A DNA stretch of 64,000 nt, taken from positions 62,001 to 126,000 of the forward strand of contig CAKSQO010000003.1 in assembly GCA_934486615.1 (NCBI GenBank), in the 5' to 3' direction. This stretch comes from an uncultured Eubacteriales bacterium. Its GTDB lineage: Bacteria > Bacillota > Clostridia > Oscillospirales > Acutalibacteraceae. Within the stretch, counting starts at the first letter, position 1. Each line of letters begins with the position of its first letter. Position numbers and translations under genes: made by a program. This document shows, piece by piece, positions 9,225 through 17,751 of the stretch. The notes under the pieces are model-generated. The model did not search any database. It saw nothing but the letters and a program-made list of their open reading frames with translations, and was not told the DNA's origin.

Positions 9225-9902
9225 TTGAGCAAGATTAAAGCCGTGCTGTTCGATCTGGACGGCACTTTGATAAATACACTGACCGACCTTGCGGGGTCAA
9301 CCAACTACGCCATTGTTCAGGGCGGGTACGAGGCTCACCCGGTCGAGGAATACCGCTATTTTGTCGGCAACGGCGCACGCGTGATGATAAAGCGCGCTTT
9401 GCCCGAGGCGGCTCGGAGCGACGATGAGGTCGAGCGCCTGCTGCCGATTTTTCTTGAGCACTACGGCGTTCACTCGCAGGACAACACCGCGCCCTACGAC
9501 GGCATTGCCGAGCTTGTAAAAGCGGTGCGCGCGCGGGGGATAAAGACCGCCGTCGTCACCAACAAGCCCGACGTCGCGGCGCAGAAGCTCATCGCAGACG
9601 AGCTGCCGAATCTGTTCGACTTTGTCACGGGTCAGCACGACGGAGTGCCGACCAAGCCCGCGCCCGATATGCCGCTTGCGGCGATGAAGGCGCTCGGGGT
9701 CGAGCCTGCCGAGTGCGTGTTTATGGGCGACTCGAACGTCGACATTCAGACGGGGCTTAACTGCGGCGCTCACACCGTGGGCGTGCTGTGGGGCTTCCGC
9801 GACGAAAAGGAGCTGCGCGAGAACGGCGCAAAGCACATCATTTCGCGCCCCGAGCAGCTTTTAAATCTGCTTGACGAGCTTGAAAGCGAGGGCGGGCGAT
9901 GA
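9225..9902 (+). CDS. gph: HAD family hydrolase, phosphoglycolate phosphatase-like
   Basis: A 225-residue HAD subfamily IA phosphatase. Motif I is VLFDLDGTLINT with both catalytic aspartates, motif II is VVTNK, and motif III/IV is FMGDSNVDIQTG; an alpha-helical cap lies between. Likely substrates are small phosphate esters such as phosphoglycolate, but HAD specificity cannot be read from sequence. The start is taken as TTG 9225 because AGGAGG (9210-9215) sits nine bases before it. The upstream in-frame ATG 9204 overlaps this ribosome site and the GTG at 9219 is too close. Its stop overlaps the miaB start (ATGA). Confidence 0.88.
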   Translation: MSKIKAVLFDLDGTLINTLTDLAGSTNYAIVQGGYEAHPVEEYRYFVGNGARVMIKRALPEAARSDDEVERLLPIFLEHYGVHSQDNTAPYDGIAELVKAVRARGIKTAVVTNKPDVAAQKLIADELPNLFDFVTGQHDGVPTKPAPDMPLAAMKALGVEPAECVFMGDSNVDIQTGLNCGAHTVGVLWGFRDEKELRENGAKHIISRPEQLLNLLDELESEGGR

Positions 9903-11323
9903 GCGGCTGCGGAAAAACACAGACTGTCCCGCACGAGGAGATCGAGCGCCAGCGCGGCTTTTGTCAAAAGGCGGAGGTGCTGCTTAAGGAGCGCTTCGGC
10001 CGCGACCCCGTCGCGTTCGTGCATTCCTACGGCTGCCAGCAAAACGTCAGCGACGGCGAGCGCATAAAGGGTATGCTCGCCGAGATGGGCTTCTGCTTTG
10101 CGGCCGAGCCTGACGACGCCGACCTTGTGCTGTTCAACACCTGCGCTGTCAGAGGGCACGCGGAGGACCGCGTGTTCGGCAACGTCGGCGCGATGAAGGC
10201 GCTCAAGCGCCGCCGCCCGCAGGCTATAATCGGGCTTTGCGGCTGCATGGTGCAGCAGGAGCACGTCGCCGAGAAGATACGCGCAAGCTATCCTTACGTC
10301 AACCTGCTTTTCGGCACGCACGCAATTCACCGCCTGCCGGAGCTGATATACGAGCTTATCACCAAAAACCGCCGCGTTTTTGAACGCCCCGAGTCTGACG
10401 GCTTCATCGCCGAGGACATTCCCGTGCGCCGCGACGGCAGCTTCAAGGGCTGGCTGCCGATAATGTACGGCTGCAACAACTTCTGCACCTATTGCATCGT
10501 GCCGTATGTGCGCGGCAGGGAGCGCTCGCGCGAGCCCGAGGACATTCTGAGAGAAGCCAAAGAGATGATAGCCGCGGGCTTTAAGGACATAACCCTGCTC
10601 GGGCAGAACGTCAACTCCTACGGCAAGGGCGCAAAGCACGGCGTGAGCTTTGCAAAGCTGCTGCGAATGATAAACGACCTCGACGGCGATTTTCAGATCC
10701 GCTTTATGACCTCGCACCCGAAGGACTGCACCTTAGAGCTGCTGGACGCCATGCGCGACTGCAGCAAGGTCTGCAAGCACCTGCATCTGCCGTTCCAGTC
10801 GGGCAACGACCGCGTGCTTAAAGCGATGAACCGCCGCTATGACCGCGAGCACTATCTGTCGCTGATCAAGGCCGCGCGCGAGCGTATGCCGGAGATAAGC
10901 CTTACAAGCGACGTTATCGTCGGCTTCCCAGGCGAGACGTACGAGGAATTTCTCGACACTGTTTCGCTGATAAAAGAGGTGGGCTTTACCTCGCTGTTTA
11001 CGTTCATTTATTCGCCGCGCGAGGGCACTCCCGCCGCTAAGCTGGACGACCCCGTCACCCACGCCGAAAAGGCGAGGTGGCTCGGCGAGCTGCTCAAGGT
11101 TCAGGAGGGCATCGCTGCCGAGCGCACCGCCGCTTCGCTCGGCAGGACCTACCGCGTGCTGTGTGAGGAGCACCATGACGACGGCACTGTCTTCGGCCGC
11201 ACCGAGGCGAACATCGGCATAACCTTCCCTGCGGACGGGTCGGTCGTCGGCCGCTTTGCGCAGGTCAGGGTCACTAAGGCGCTCAACTGGGTGCTCGAGG
11301 GCGAAGCGGTAAGCTTCGAGTGA
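9899..11323 (+). CDS. miaB: tRNA-2-methylthio-N6-dimethylallyladenosine synthase
   Basis: A 474-residue radical-SAM methylthiotransferase that adds the ms2 group to i6A37 of tRNAs reading UNN codons. Domain order: UPF0004 domain with three Fe-S cysteines (HSYGCQQNVSDGE, NTCAVR, CGCMVQ), radical-SAM domain with CNNFCTYC, C-terminal TRAM domain (TYRVLCEEHH ... ALNWVLEGEAV). The N-terminal extension of ~45 residues is common in Firmicutes MiaB. It overlaps gph by four bases. Its substrate is made by MiaA, encoded at 16794 in the same gene run, and a related enzyme (MtaB) is at 39667. Confidence 0.96.
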   Translation: MSGCGKTQTVPHEEIERQRGFCQKAEVLLKERFGRDPVAFVHSYGCQQNVSDGERIKGMLAEMGFCFAAEPDDADLVLFNTCAVRGHAEDRVFGNVGAMKALKRRRPQAIIGLCGCMVQQEHVAEKIRASYPYVNLLFGTHAIHRLPELIYELITKNRRVFERPESDGFIAEDIPVRRDGSFKGWLPIMYGCNNFCTYCIVPYVRGRERSREPEDILREAKEMIAAGFKDITLLGQNVNSYGKGAKHGVSFAKLLRMINDLDGDFQIRFMTSHPKDCTLELLDAMRDCSKVCKHLHLPFQSGNDRVLKAMNRRYDREHYLSLIKAARERMPEISLTSDVIVGFPGETYEEFLDTVSLIKEVGFTSLFTFIYSPREGTPAAKLDDPVTHAEKARWLGELLKVQEGIAAERTAASLGRTYRVLCEEHHDDGTVFGRTEANIGITFPADGSVVGRFAQVRVTKALNWVLEGEAVSFE

Positions 11324-11395
11324 TTTTTTTCGGGACATAATACATAAATGACGGCTTGAATTTTAAGGCCGATACGATAAGAAGGAGATTTTACA

Positions 11396-11800
11396 ATGGA
11401 CATTATTGCCGCCGCCCGCGAGCTGGGCAGAGCTATTCAAAACGACGAGCGTTACATCGCTTTCAACGCCGCGCGCACCGCTAATGACGCGGACGAGTCG
11501 CTTCAGGCGCAGATCGGCGAGTTCAACCTCACCCGTATGCAGATCGACGACGAGATGAGCAGGGACGAGCGCGACGACGAGAAGGTAAAGGAGCTTAACG
11601 AGAAGCTGCGCAAGGTCTATTCCGATATTATGATGACTGAGAATATGCAGGCCTACAACAACGCAAAAAGCGCGCTTGACGAGGTCATCACGCGCATGAA
11701 CAGCGTTATCGACCAGTGCCTTGCGGGCGAGGATCCCGACTCGGTCAGCCCCGCGAGCGGCTGCACGGGCAGCTGCGCTTCGTGCTCGGGCTGCCACTGA
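11396..11800 (+). CDS. YlbF/YmcA family protein with cysteine-rich tail
   Basis: A 134-residue helical protein of the YlbF/YmcA family. In Bacillus subtilis such proteins form the YlbF-YmcA-YaaT complex, which influences RNase Y, competence and sporulation. Residues ~1-110 fit the alpha-helical fold (MDIIAAARELGRAIQNDERY). The last ~15 residues hold CTGSCASCSGCH, four cysteines and a histidine that could ligate a metal or an Fe-S cluster. The B. subtilis complex is reported to carry Fe-S clusters. It has an AAGGAGA ribosome site and sits between miaB and mutS, an arrangement common in Clostridia. Confidence 0.85.
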   Translation: MDIIAAARELGRAIQNDERYIAFNAARTANDADESLQAQIGEFNLTRMQIDDEMSRDERDDEKVKELNEKLRKVYSDIMMTENMQAYNNAKSALDEVITRMNSVIDQCLAGEDPDSVSPASGCTGSCASCSGCH

Positions 11801-11892
11801 TCAAAAACTCTTCAGCCGCATAAAAAGTCCGATAAATCGGCTGCGGCAGGAAAACCAAGCCCGTTTCGGGCATTTACGGAGGCAAAGGAAGT

Positions 11893-14508
11893 ATGGCTGA
11901 ATTATCACCGATGATGCAGCAATATATGCAGATAAAAGAGCAAAATCCCGACACGATTTTGTTCTTCCGCCTGGGCGACTTTTACGAGATGTTCTTTGAG
12001 GATGCTCAGGTCGCTTCGCGCGAGCTGGAGCTTGTGCTGACAGGCCGCGACTGCGGACTCGACGAGCGCGCGCCGATGTGCGGCGTGCCGTTTCACAGCT
12101 ACGAAAGCTACGTCGCCCGTCTGGTCGAGCGCGGCTACAAGGTCGCTATCTGCGAGCAGACGGAGGACCCCGCCAAGGCCAAGGGGCTTGTCAAGCGGGA
12201 GGTCATTCGCGTTATCACGCCGGGCACGGTCATCGAGGACAGTATGCTCGACCAGGCACGCAACAATTTTCTGTGCACCGTGTGCAAGCGCGGCGACGAG
12301 GCGGGAGTCTGCTTTGTCGACGCCTCGACCGGAGCGCTGCACCTGACTCTGCTTGAGGGCGACTCGATAACCGCCAAGATCATCGGCGAGCTTGCCCGCT
12401 TCCAGCCCAGCGAGGTGCTTGTAAACGCCGAAGCGGCGCTTGACAACGGCGTCGTCGGCTTTGTTAAGAACAGGCTGTGCGCGCGGCTTGAGCCGCGTCC
12501 CGACCCCGAGTTCGACCTTGACAAGTGCTCAGAGCTTATCGAGCGGCACTTTGCATCCTCTTTGCAGAAGCTCGGCCTTGACGACAGAAAGAGCGAGCTT
12601 GCTGCCGTCGGCGCTGCGATGAGCTATCTTTACGAGACAAAGCGCACGGGCCTTTCCGGCATTAACAGCATTGATATTTACACCGACGCGCAGTATATGC
12701 GCCTTGACCTCTCGACGCGCCGCAATCTGGAGCTTACCGAGACCATGCGCGCGAAAAATCAGCGCGGCTCGCTGCTGAAAACAATCGATCGCACGCGCAC
12801 CGCGATGGGCAAGCGCCTTATCCGCTCGTGGATCGAGCAGCCGCTGCTCAGCCCCACGGCGATAATCGCGCGCCAAAACGGCGTTGAGGAGCTGCTGAAC
12901 GCTCCCGTAAACCGCGGCGAGCTGATAAATGAGCTTTCGGGCGTGCAGGACCTCGAGCGCCTGATGACGCGCGTGCTTTACGGCACGGTGTCGCCCAAGG
13001 AGCTGCGAGCACTCGAGTCGACCCTGCGCCGACTGCCGACCGTTCGCGGGCTTATCGCCCTGTTTACCTCGTCGATTTTGAGCAAGATATACACCTCGAT
13101 CGACGAGCTGCACGATATCTGCGAGCTTATCGACAAGGCCATTGCCGAGGACCCGCCCGCTCTGCTCAAGGACGGCAACTTCATTCGCGACGGCTACAAC
13201 GAGGAGATCGACACCCTGCGTGCCGATATGAAGGACGGCCACGGCTTCATTTCGAGAATTGAAGCCTCCGAGCGCGAGAAAACGGGCATAAAGAACCTGA
13301 GAATTAAGTACAACAAAGTCTTCGGCTACTGCATCGAGGTCACCAATTCCTACAAGGACCTCGTGCCCGATTACTACTACAGAAAGCAAACGCTCACCAA
13401 CTGCGAGCGCTACATAACCGATGAGCTGAAAGAGACCGAGAGCCGCGTGCTCGGCGCGAAGGACAGGCTCGAACGCCTTGAGTACGAGACGTTCGAAAAG
13501 GTCAGAAGCGCCGTGTGCGACTGCTTCAGGCGTATTCAGTCGACTGCGGGAGCTATCGCGCGGCTTGACGCGCTGTGCTCCTTTGCGCAGATTGCGGAGG
13601 AGAACAACTACGCGCGCCCTGTGATAAACTTAAACGGCCGCATCAACATCGTCGGAGGGCGGCACCCTGTCGTCGAGAGCCTGCTCAAAACGCCGTTTGT
13701 GCCAAACGACACGCTGCTTGATATGAACGGCGAGCGCTGCGCGGTCATAACAGGCCCGAATATGGCGGGTAAGTCGACCTATATGCGTCAGGTGGCGCTG
13801 ATAGTGCTGCTTGCGCAGGCAGGCTCATTTGTTCCCGCAAACTCGGCCGAGATCGGCATTGTCGACGCGATATTCACGCGCGTCGGCGCGTCCGACGACC
13901 TCGCAGCGGGGCAGTCGACCTTTATGGTCGAGATGAGCGAGGTCGCCAACATAATCCGCTCCGCGACCAAGGACAGCCTGCTCATTTTCGACGAGATAGG
14001 GCGCGGCACGTCGACCTACGACGGTATGGCTATCGCCAGAAGCGTGCTCGAATACGTCTGCAACCGCAAAAAGCTCGGCGCAAAAACGCTGTTTGCGACC
14101 CACTACCACGAGCTGACCGAGCTTGAGGGCGAGATCGACGGGCTGCGAAACTACAACACTACCGTCAAAAAGCGCGGCGACGACATCACCTTCCTGCGCC
14201 GCATTGTGCGCGGCCCTGCCGACGGCAGCTACGGTATCGAGGTCGCAAAGCTGGCGGGCATACCCGACGACGTTGTCCAGCGCGCGCGGAAGATTCTGCA
14301 CTCGCTTGAAGAGGGCGACCCGGTCGCCGCTCCCGCCGCTTTGAGAGCCAAGACGGCTCACTCCGACGCAGCGGCCGCCGTGACCATCGCCGACGACGCG
14401 TCCGCGCGAATGATAGAGCAGCTGAAGCTGCTCGACGTAAATACCCTGACGCCTATCGAGGCGATGGGCAAGCTGTACGAGCTTGTCGAGCAGGCCAAGG
14501 AGCTTTGA
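11893..14508 (+). CDS. mutS: DNA mismatch repair protein MutS
   Basis: An 871-residue mismatch-recognition ATPase. The N-terminal mismatch-binding domain starts MMQQYMQIKEQNPDTILFFR and carries FYEMF, the Phe-X-Glu wedge that inserts at mispairs. Connector, lever and clamp domains follow. The ATPase domain has Walker A GPNMAGKSTYMRQ, Walker B LLIFDEIGRGTSTYDG and the ATHYHEL switch. It works with MutL, encoded 28 bases downstream, to start repair of replication errors. Length is typical of Firmicutes. No MutS2 or MutH is seen here. Confidence 0.98.
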   Translation: MAELSPMMQQYMQIKEQNPDTILFFRLGDFYEMFFEDAQVASRELELVLTGRDCGLDERAPMCGVPFHSYESYVARLVERGYKVAICEQTEDPAKAKGLVKREVIRVITPGTVIEDSMLDQARNNFLCTVCKRGDEAGVCFVDASTGALHLTLLEGDSITAKIIGELARFQPSEVLVNAEAALDNGVVGFVKNRLCARLEPRPDPEFDLDKCSELIERHFASSLQKLGLDDRKSELAAVGAAMSYLYETKRTGLSGINSIDIYTDAQYMRLDLSTRRNLELTETMRAKNQRGSLLKTIDRTRTAMGKRLIRSWIEQPLLSPTAIIARQNGVEELLNAPVNRGELINELSGVQDLERLMTRVLYGTVSPKELRALESTLRRLPTVRGLIALFTSSILSKIYTSIDELHDICELIDKAIAEDPPALLKDGNFIRDGYNEEIDTLRADMKDGHGFISRIEASEREKTGIKNLRIKYNKVFGYCIEVTNSYKDLVPDYYYRKQTLTNCERYITDELKETESRVLGAKDRLERLEYETFEKVRSAVCDCFRRIQSTAGAIARLDALCSFAQIAEENNYARPVINLNGRINIVGGRHPVVESLLKTPFVPNDTLLDMNGERCAVITGPNMAGKSTYMRQVALIVLLAQAGSFVPANSAEIGIVDAIFTRVGASDDLAAGQSTFMVEMSEVANIIRSATKDSLLIFDEIGRGTSTYDGMAIARSVLEYVCNRKKLGAKTLFATHYHELTELEGEIDGLRNYNTTVKKRGDDITFLRRIVRGPADGSYGIEVAKLAGIPDDVVQRARKILHSLEEGDPVAAPAALRAKTAHSDAAAAVTIADDASARMIEQLKLLDVNTLTPIEAMGKLYELVEQAKEL

Positions 14509-14536
14509 TTTAAATTTTAACGGAGGTGAAACGCCT

Positions 14537-16810
14537 ATGCCGATAAAGGTACTGGACAAGCACGTCGCCGAGCTTATCGCGGCGGGCGAAGTGGTCGAAC
14601 GCCCAAGTTCGGTCATAAAAGAGCTGTGTGAAAATTCGATCGACGCCGGCGCCACCACCGTGACCGTCGAGATAAAAAACGGCGGCATTTCCTATATGAG
14701 AATAACCGACAACGGCTGCGGCATACCGTTTGACGAGGTGCCGCTGGCGTTTGTCCGCCACGCGACGAGCAAGGTAAGCACCGAAAGTGACTTAACGCGC
14801 ATCGGCACGCTCGGCTTTCGCGGCGAAGCGCTCGCGTCGGTTGCGTCGGTCGCGCGGGTCGATATGCTGACGGCGACCGCCGACGGCAGCGGCACGGCCT
14901 ACTCGATATGCGGCGGGGAGGAGACGGCGCACACCGAGAGCGGCTGCCCCAAGGGCACCACGATAATTGTGCGCGATCTGTTCTTCAACACCCCCGCGCG
15001 TATGAAATTTTTGAAGAAGGACACGTCCGAGGGCAACTCCGTCGCAGGCGTTGTCGACCGTATGGCGCTGTCGCATCCCGAGGTGTCGTTCCGCTTTATC
15101 CGCGACGGCAAGCAGGTGCTGCTGACCCCCGGCAAGGGCGGGCTTGAGGCCGCGGTCTACGCGGTCTACGGCCGCGATTTTTCGTCGGGGCTTATGCCTG
15201 TCGAATACGGCGCGCAGGGCTGCTCGATGAGCGGGCTTATCTGCCGCCCCGTCGCCGCGCGAAAGAGCCGCAGTATGCAGCACTTTTTCATAAACGGCCG
15301 CTATGTCAAGTCAAAGACGATGATGGCCGCTCTGGAGCAGGCGTACAAAGGCTCGATCATGGTCGGCTGCTTCCCCTCGTGTGTGATACGGCTCGATATG
15401 CCGTTTGATCAGGTTGACATAAATGTGCACCCCGCCAAAATCGAGTGCCGCTTTGTCAACGAAAAGCAGGTTTTTGATATTGTATATTACGGAGTGAAGA
15501 ACGCGCTTCAAAAGGGCGACACCCGCTCCGAGATAAAGCTCGGCGACACGCGCGCAAGGGCGAATATCACGCGCGCCCCGTTGCCCGAGAGTGAGCAAAT
15601 CGGTTTACATAATGCTGTGAGTGCAGGCGTGCCGTCTGTACGCGGTGCATACTCGGGATCGCCATCGTCACGCGTAGGAACGGCGAACGGCGCGGAAATG
15701 GCGAAGGGCATCGCTTCCGCAAGCGGCGCGGGTTCTGCCGGCGCTGTAAGCGCTGCGGGGACTGCGAACAGCGCAGCCTCTGCAAATGGCGCGAGTTCTG
15801 CCGGCGCTGCGGGAACTGCGAACAGCGCAGCTCCCGCAAACAGCGCTGCCGCTCCCGCTTCGACGAGCGTGCCTGATGCGGGCGCTCCTGCCGCGCAGGC
15901 TTCGGCTGCGTTCGGCACGGACAATTTCGCGCAGTCGGGCGCTCCAGCGGCTTCTGCGAACGCTTCCGCTGCGCGGCAGCCGTATGCACCCGAGCGCGCA
16001 TACGCTCCGAACGCCGATGGCGGCGCGCTTTGCTCCGCCGACTCGGGAGCGAACGTCGCCGACGGCTCTAACGGCTACGGCAGGCGCAGGTTTACTTCAC
16101 TTGACATAATTGTTGATGACGAAGCCCCCGCGACACATATCGACAATGTTGAAAATCCTGTTGAAACCGTTGAAACTCCGCAAAATGCGGACAACGCGCC
16201 CGACGTTGAAGCGGTTGAAAACCCGCCCGCCGTTGCAGTCGACAAGGTTGACATAAAGCTTATCGGTGAGGCTTTCCGAACTTATGCAATAGCCGAGTGC
16301 GGCGACGAGCTTATCATAATCGACAAGCACGCGGCGCACGAGCGCATACTTTACGAGCAGCTCAAGGCGGGGGAGCACAGCGACCCGCAAATGCTGCTTT
16401 CGCCCGTCGCGGTAACGCTCAGCAAGGACGAATACACCGCCGTTTGCGAACACATCGACGAAATCGAGCGCGCAGGCTTTGAAATCGAGGACTTCGGCTC
16501 GGGCTGCGTGCTTGTGCGCGCCGTGCCGTCCGCACTTGAGGACTGTGGGATCGAGAGCCTGATAACCGAGATCGCCGCAGGCTATCTTGAACACAAAAGC
16601 GGGGTCGGGGTCGACCGTCTCGACTGGCTTTATCACAATATGGCGTGCCGCGCGGCCGTCAAGGGCGGCGATCACTCGGGCGACGATCTGCTGGTGCTCG
16701 CAAAGCGGCTGCTACTCAGCGACGACATTCGTTACTGCCCGCACGGCCGCCCCGTCGCTTTCCGATTAACGCGCAAGGAGTTGGAGAAGCAGTTTGGACG
16801 TCAGGGCTGA
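14537..16810 (+). CDS. mutL: DNA mismatch repair protein MutL
   Basis: A 757-residue MutL, longer than the ~620-650 usual in Firmicutes. The N-terminal GHKL ATPase carries ELCENSIDAGAT, DNGCGI, RHATSK and GFRGEALAS. The C-terminal domain (from ~590) has the endonuclease signature DKHAAHERILYE, with Lys where Gln is usual, plus CPHGRP, so it is the nicking type expected where MutH is absent. The extra length is an Ala/Ser/Gly-rich low-complexity linker, about residues 385-520, built from short repeats of Ala-Asn-Ser-Ala type. The ATG at 14537 has CGGAGGTGA upstream. It overlaps miaA by 17 bases. Confidence 0.97.
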   Translation: MPIKVLDKHVAELIAAGEVVERPSSVIKELCENSIDAGATTVTVEIKNGGISYMRITDNGCGIPFDEVPLAFVRHATSKVSTESDLTRIGTLGFRGEALASVASVARVDMLTATADGSGTAYSICGGEETAHTESGCPKGTTIIVRDLFFNTPARMKFLKKDTSEGNSVAGVVDRMALSHPEVSFRFIRDGKQVLLTPGKGGLEAAVYAVYGRDFSSGLMPVEYGAQGCSMSGLICRPVAARKSRSMQHFFINGRYVKSKTMMAALEQAYKGSIMVGCFPSCVIRLDMPFDQVDINVHPAKIECRFVNEKQVFDIVYYGVKNALQKGDTRSEIKLGDTRARANITRAPLPESEQIGLHNAVSAGVPSVRGAYSGSPSSRVGTANGAEMAKGIASASGAGSAGAVSAAGTANSAASANGASSAGAAGTANSAAPANSAAAPASTSVPDAGAPAAQASAAFGTDNFAQSGAPAASANASAARQPYAPERAYAPNADGGALCSADSGANVADGSNGYGRRRFTSLDIIVDDEAPATHIDNVENPVETVETPQNADNAPDVEAVENPPAVAVDKVDIKLIGEAFRTYAIAECGDELIIIDKHAAHERILYEQLKAGEHSDPQMLLSPVAVTLSKDEYTAVCEHIDEIERAGFEIEDFGSGCVLVRAVPSALEDCGIESLITEIAAGYLEHKSGVGVDRLDWLYHNMACRAAVKGGDHSGDDLLVLAKRLLLSDDIRYCPHGRPVAFRLTRKELEKQFGRQG

Positions 16811-17744
16811 ATTTGACCGCAGGGGTTATAATATTATCGCCGTGGTCGGCCCGACCGCTTCGGGCAAGACCGCGCTCGGAACAGCGCTTGCGCAGCGCTT
16901 GGACGGGGAGGTCGTCTCGTGCGATTCGATGCAGGTCTACCGCGGAATGGACATCGCTTCGGCGAAGCCAACCGCCGGGGAAAGAGCGGCTGTGCCCCAC
17001 CACCTTATTGATTATGTTAACCAAGATGAGCCGTACAGCGTGGCTCGCTTCTGCGAGGACGCAAACGCCGCAATAGCCGACATCGAAGCGCGCTCAAAAC
17101 TACCCGTGCTCGTCGGCGGTACCGGACTTTATGTTAACTCGCTGCTCGACGGCATAAACTTCGTCGGAGCGGCGGGCGACGACGAGCTTCGCAAAAAGCT
17201 GCTCGCCCGCGCCGAAACCGAGGGCGGCGAAGCGCTCTTAAACGAGCTTGCTTCATTTGACCCCGAAACGGCGGCGCGGCTGCACAAAAACGACATAAAG
17301 CGCATAACCCGTGCGCTTGAGATGAGCCTTTCCGGCGGCGCGGATATGAGCGAACAGATTCGCCTGTCCAAGCAGGGCGGCACGCGCTTTAAGCCGCTGA
17401 TGATAGGCATTAACTTTGCCGACCGCGACAGGCTCTATGAGCGCATAAACCGCCGCGTCGATATGATGCTTGAAGCGGGGCTTGCCGACGAGGCGCGCTT
17501 AACCTTTGAAAAGGCGGGCGGCCTGCCCACCGCCGCGCAGGCTATCGGGCACAAGGAGCTTTTTCCGTATTTTGCGGGTGAAAAGAGCCTTGAAGAATGT
17601 ATCGAACACCTTAAAATGCAAACGCGCCGCTATGCCAAGCGGCAGCTCAGCTGGTTCAGGCGCGACGAAAGAATAAACTGGATATATGCCGACCGCGTCG
17701 ATGATGTTGCCGCCGAGGCCGAGCGTATCATAAGAGGGGAATGA
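16794..17744 (+). CDS. miaA: tRNA dimethylallyltransferase
   Basis: A 316-residue enzyme that transfers a dimethylallyl group to A37 of UNN-decoding tRNAs, the first step before MiaB. Motifs are P-loop VVGPTASGKTALG, SCDSMQVYRGMDI, PHHLIDYV and the C-terminal TRRYAKRQLSWFRRD tRNA-binding segment. The start is TTG 16794 with GGAG seven bases upstream, inside the end of mutL. The mutS-mutL-miaA order is widespread in Firmicutes; an hfq gene, sometimes found next, is absent. Confidence 0.96.
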   Translation: MDVRAEFDRRGYNIIAVVGPTASGKTALGTALAQRLDGEVVSCDSMQVYRGMDIASAKPTAGERAAVPHHLIDYVNQDEPYSVARFCEDANAAIADIEARSKLPVLVGGTGLYVNSLLDGINFVGAAGDDELRKKLLARAETEGGEALLNELASFDPETAARLHKNDIKRITRALEMSLSGGADMSEQIRLSKQGGTRFKPLMIGINFADRDRLYERINRRVDMMLEAGLADEARLTFEKAGGLPTAAQAIGHKELFPYFAGEKSLEECIEHLKMQTRRYAKRQLSWFRRDERINWIYADRVDDVAAEAERIIRGE

Positions 17745-17751
17745 GCTTTAA

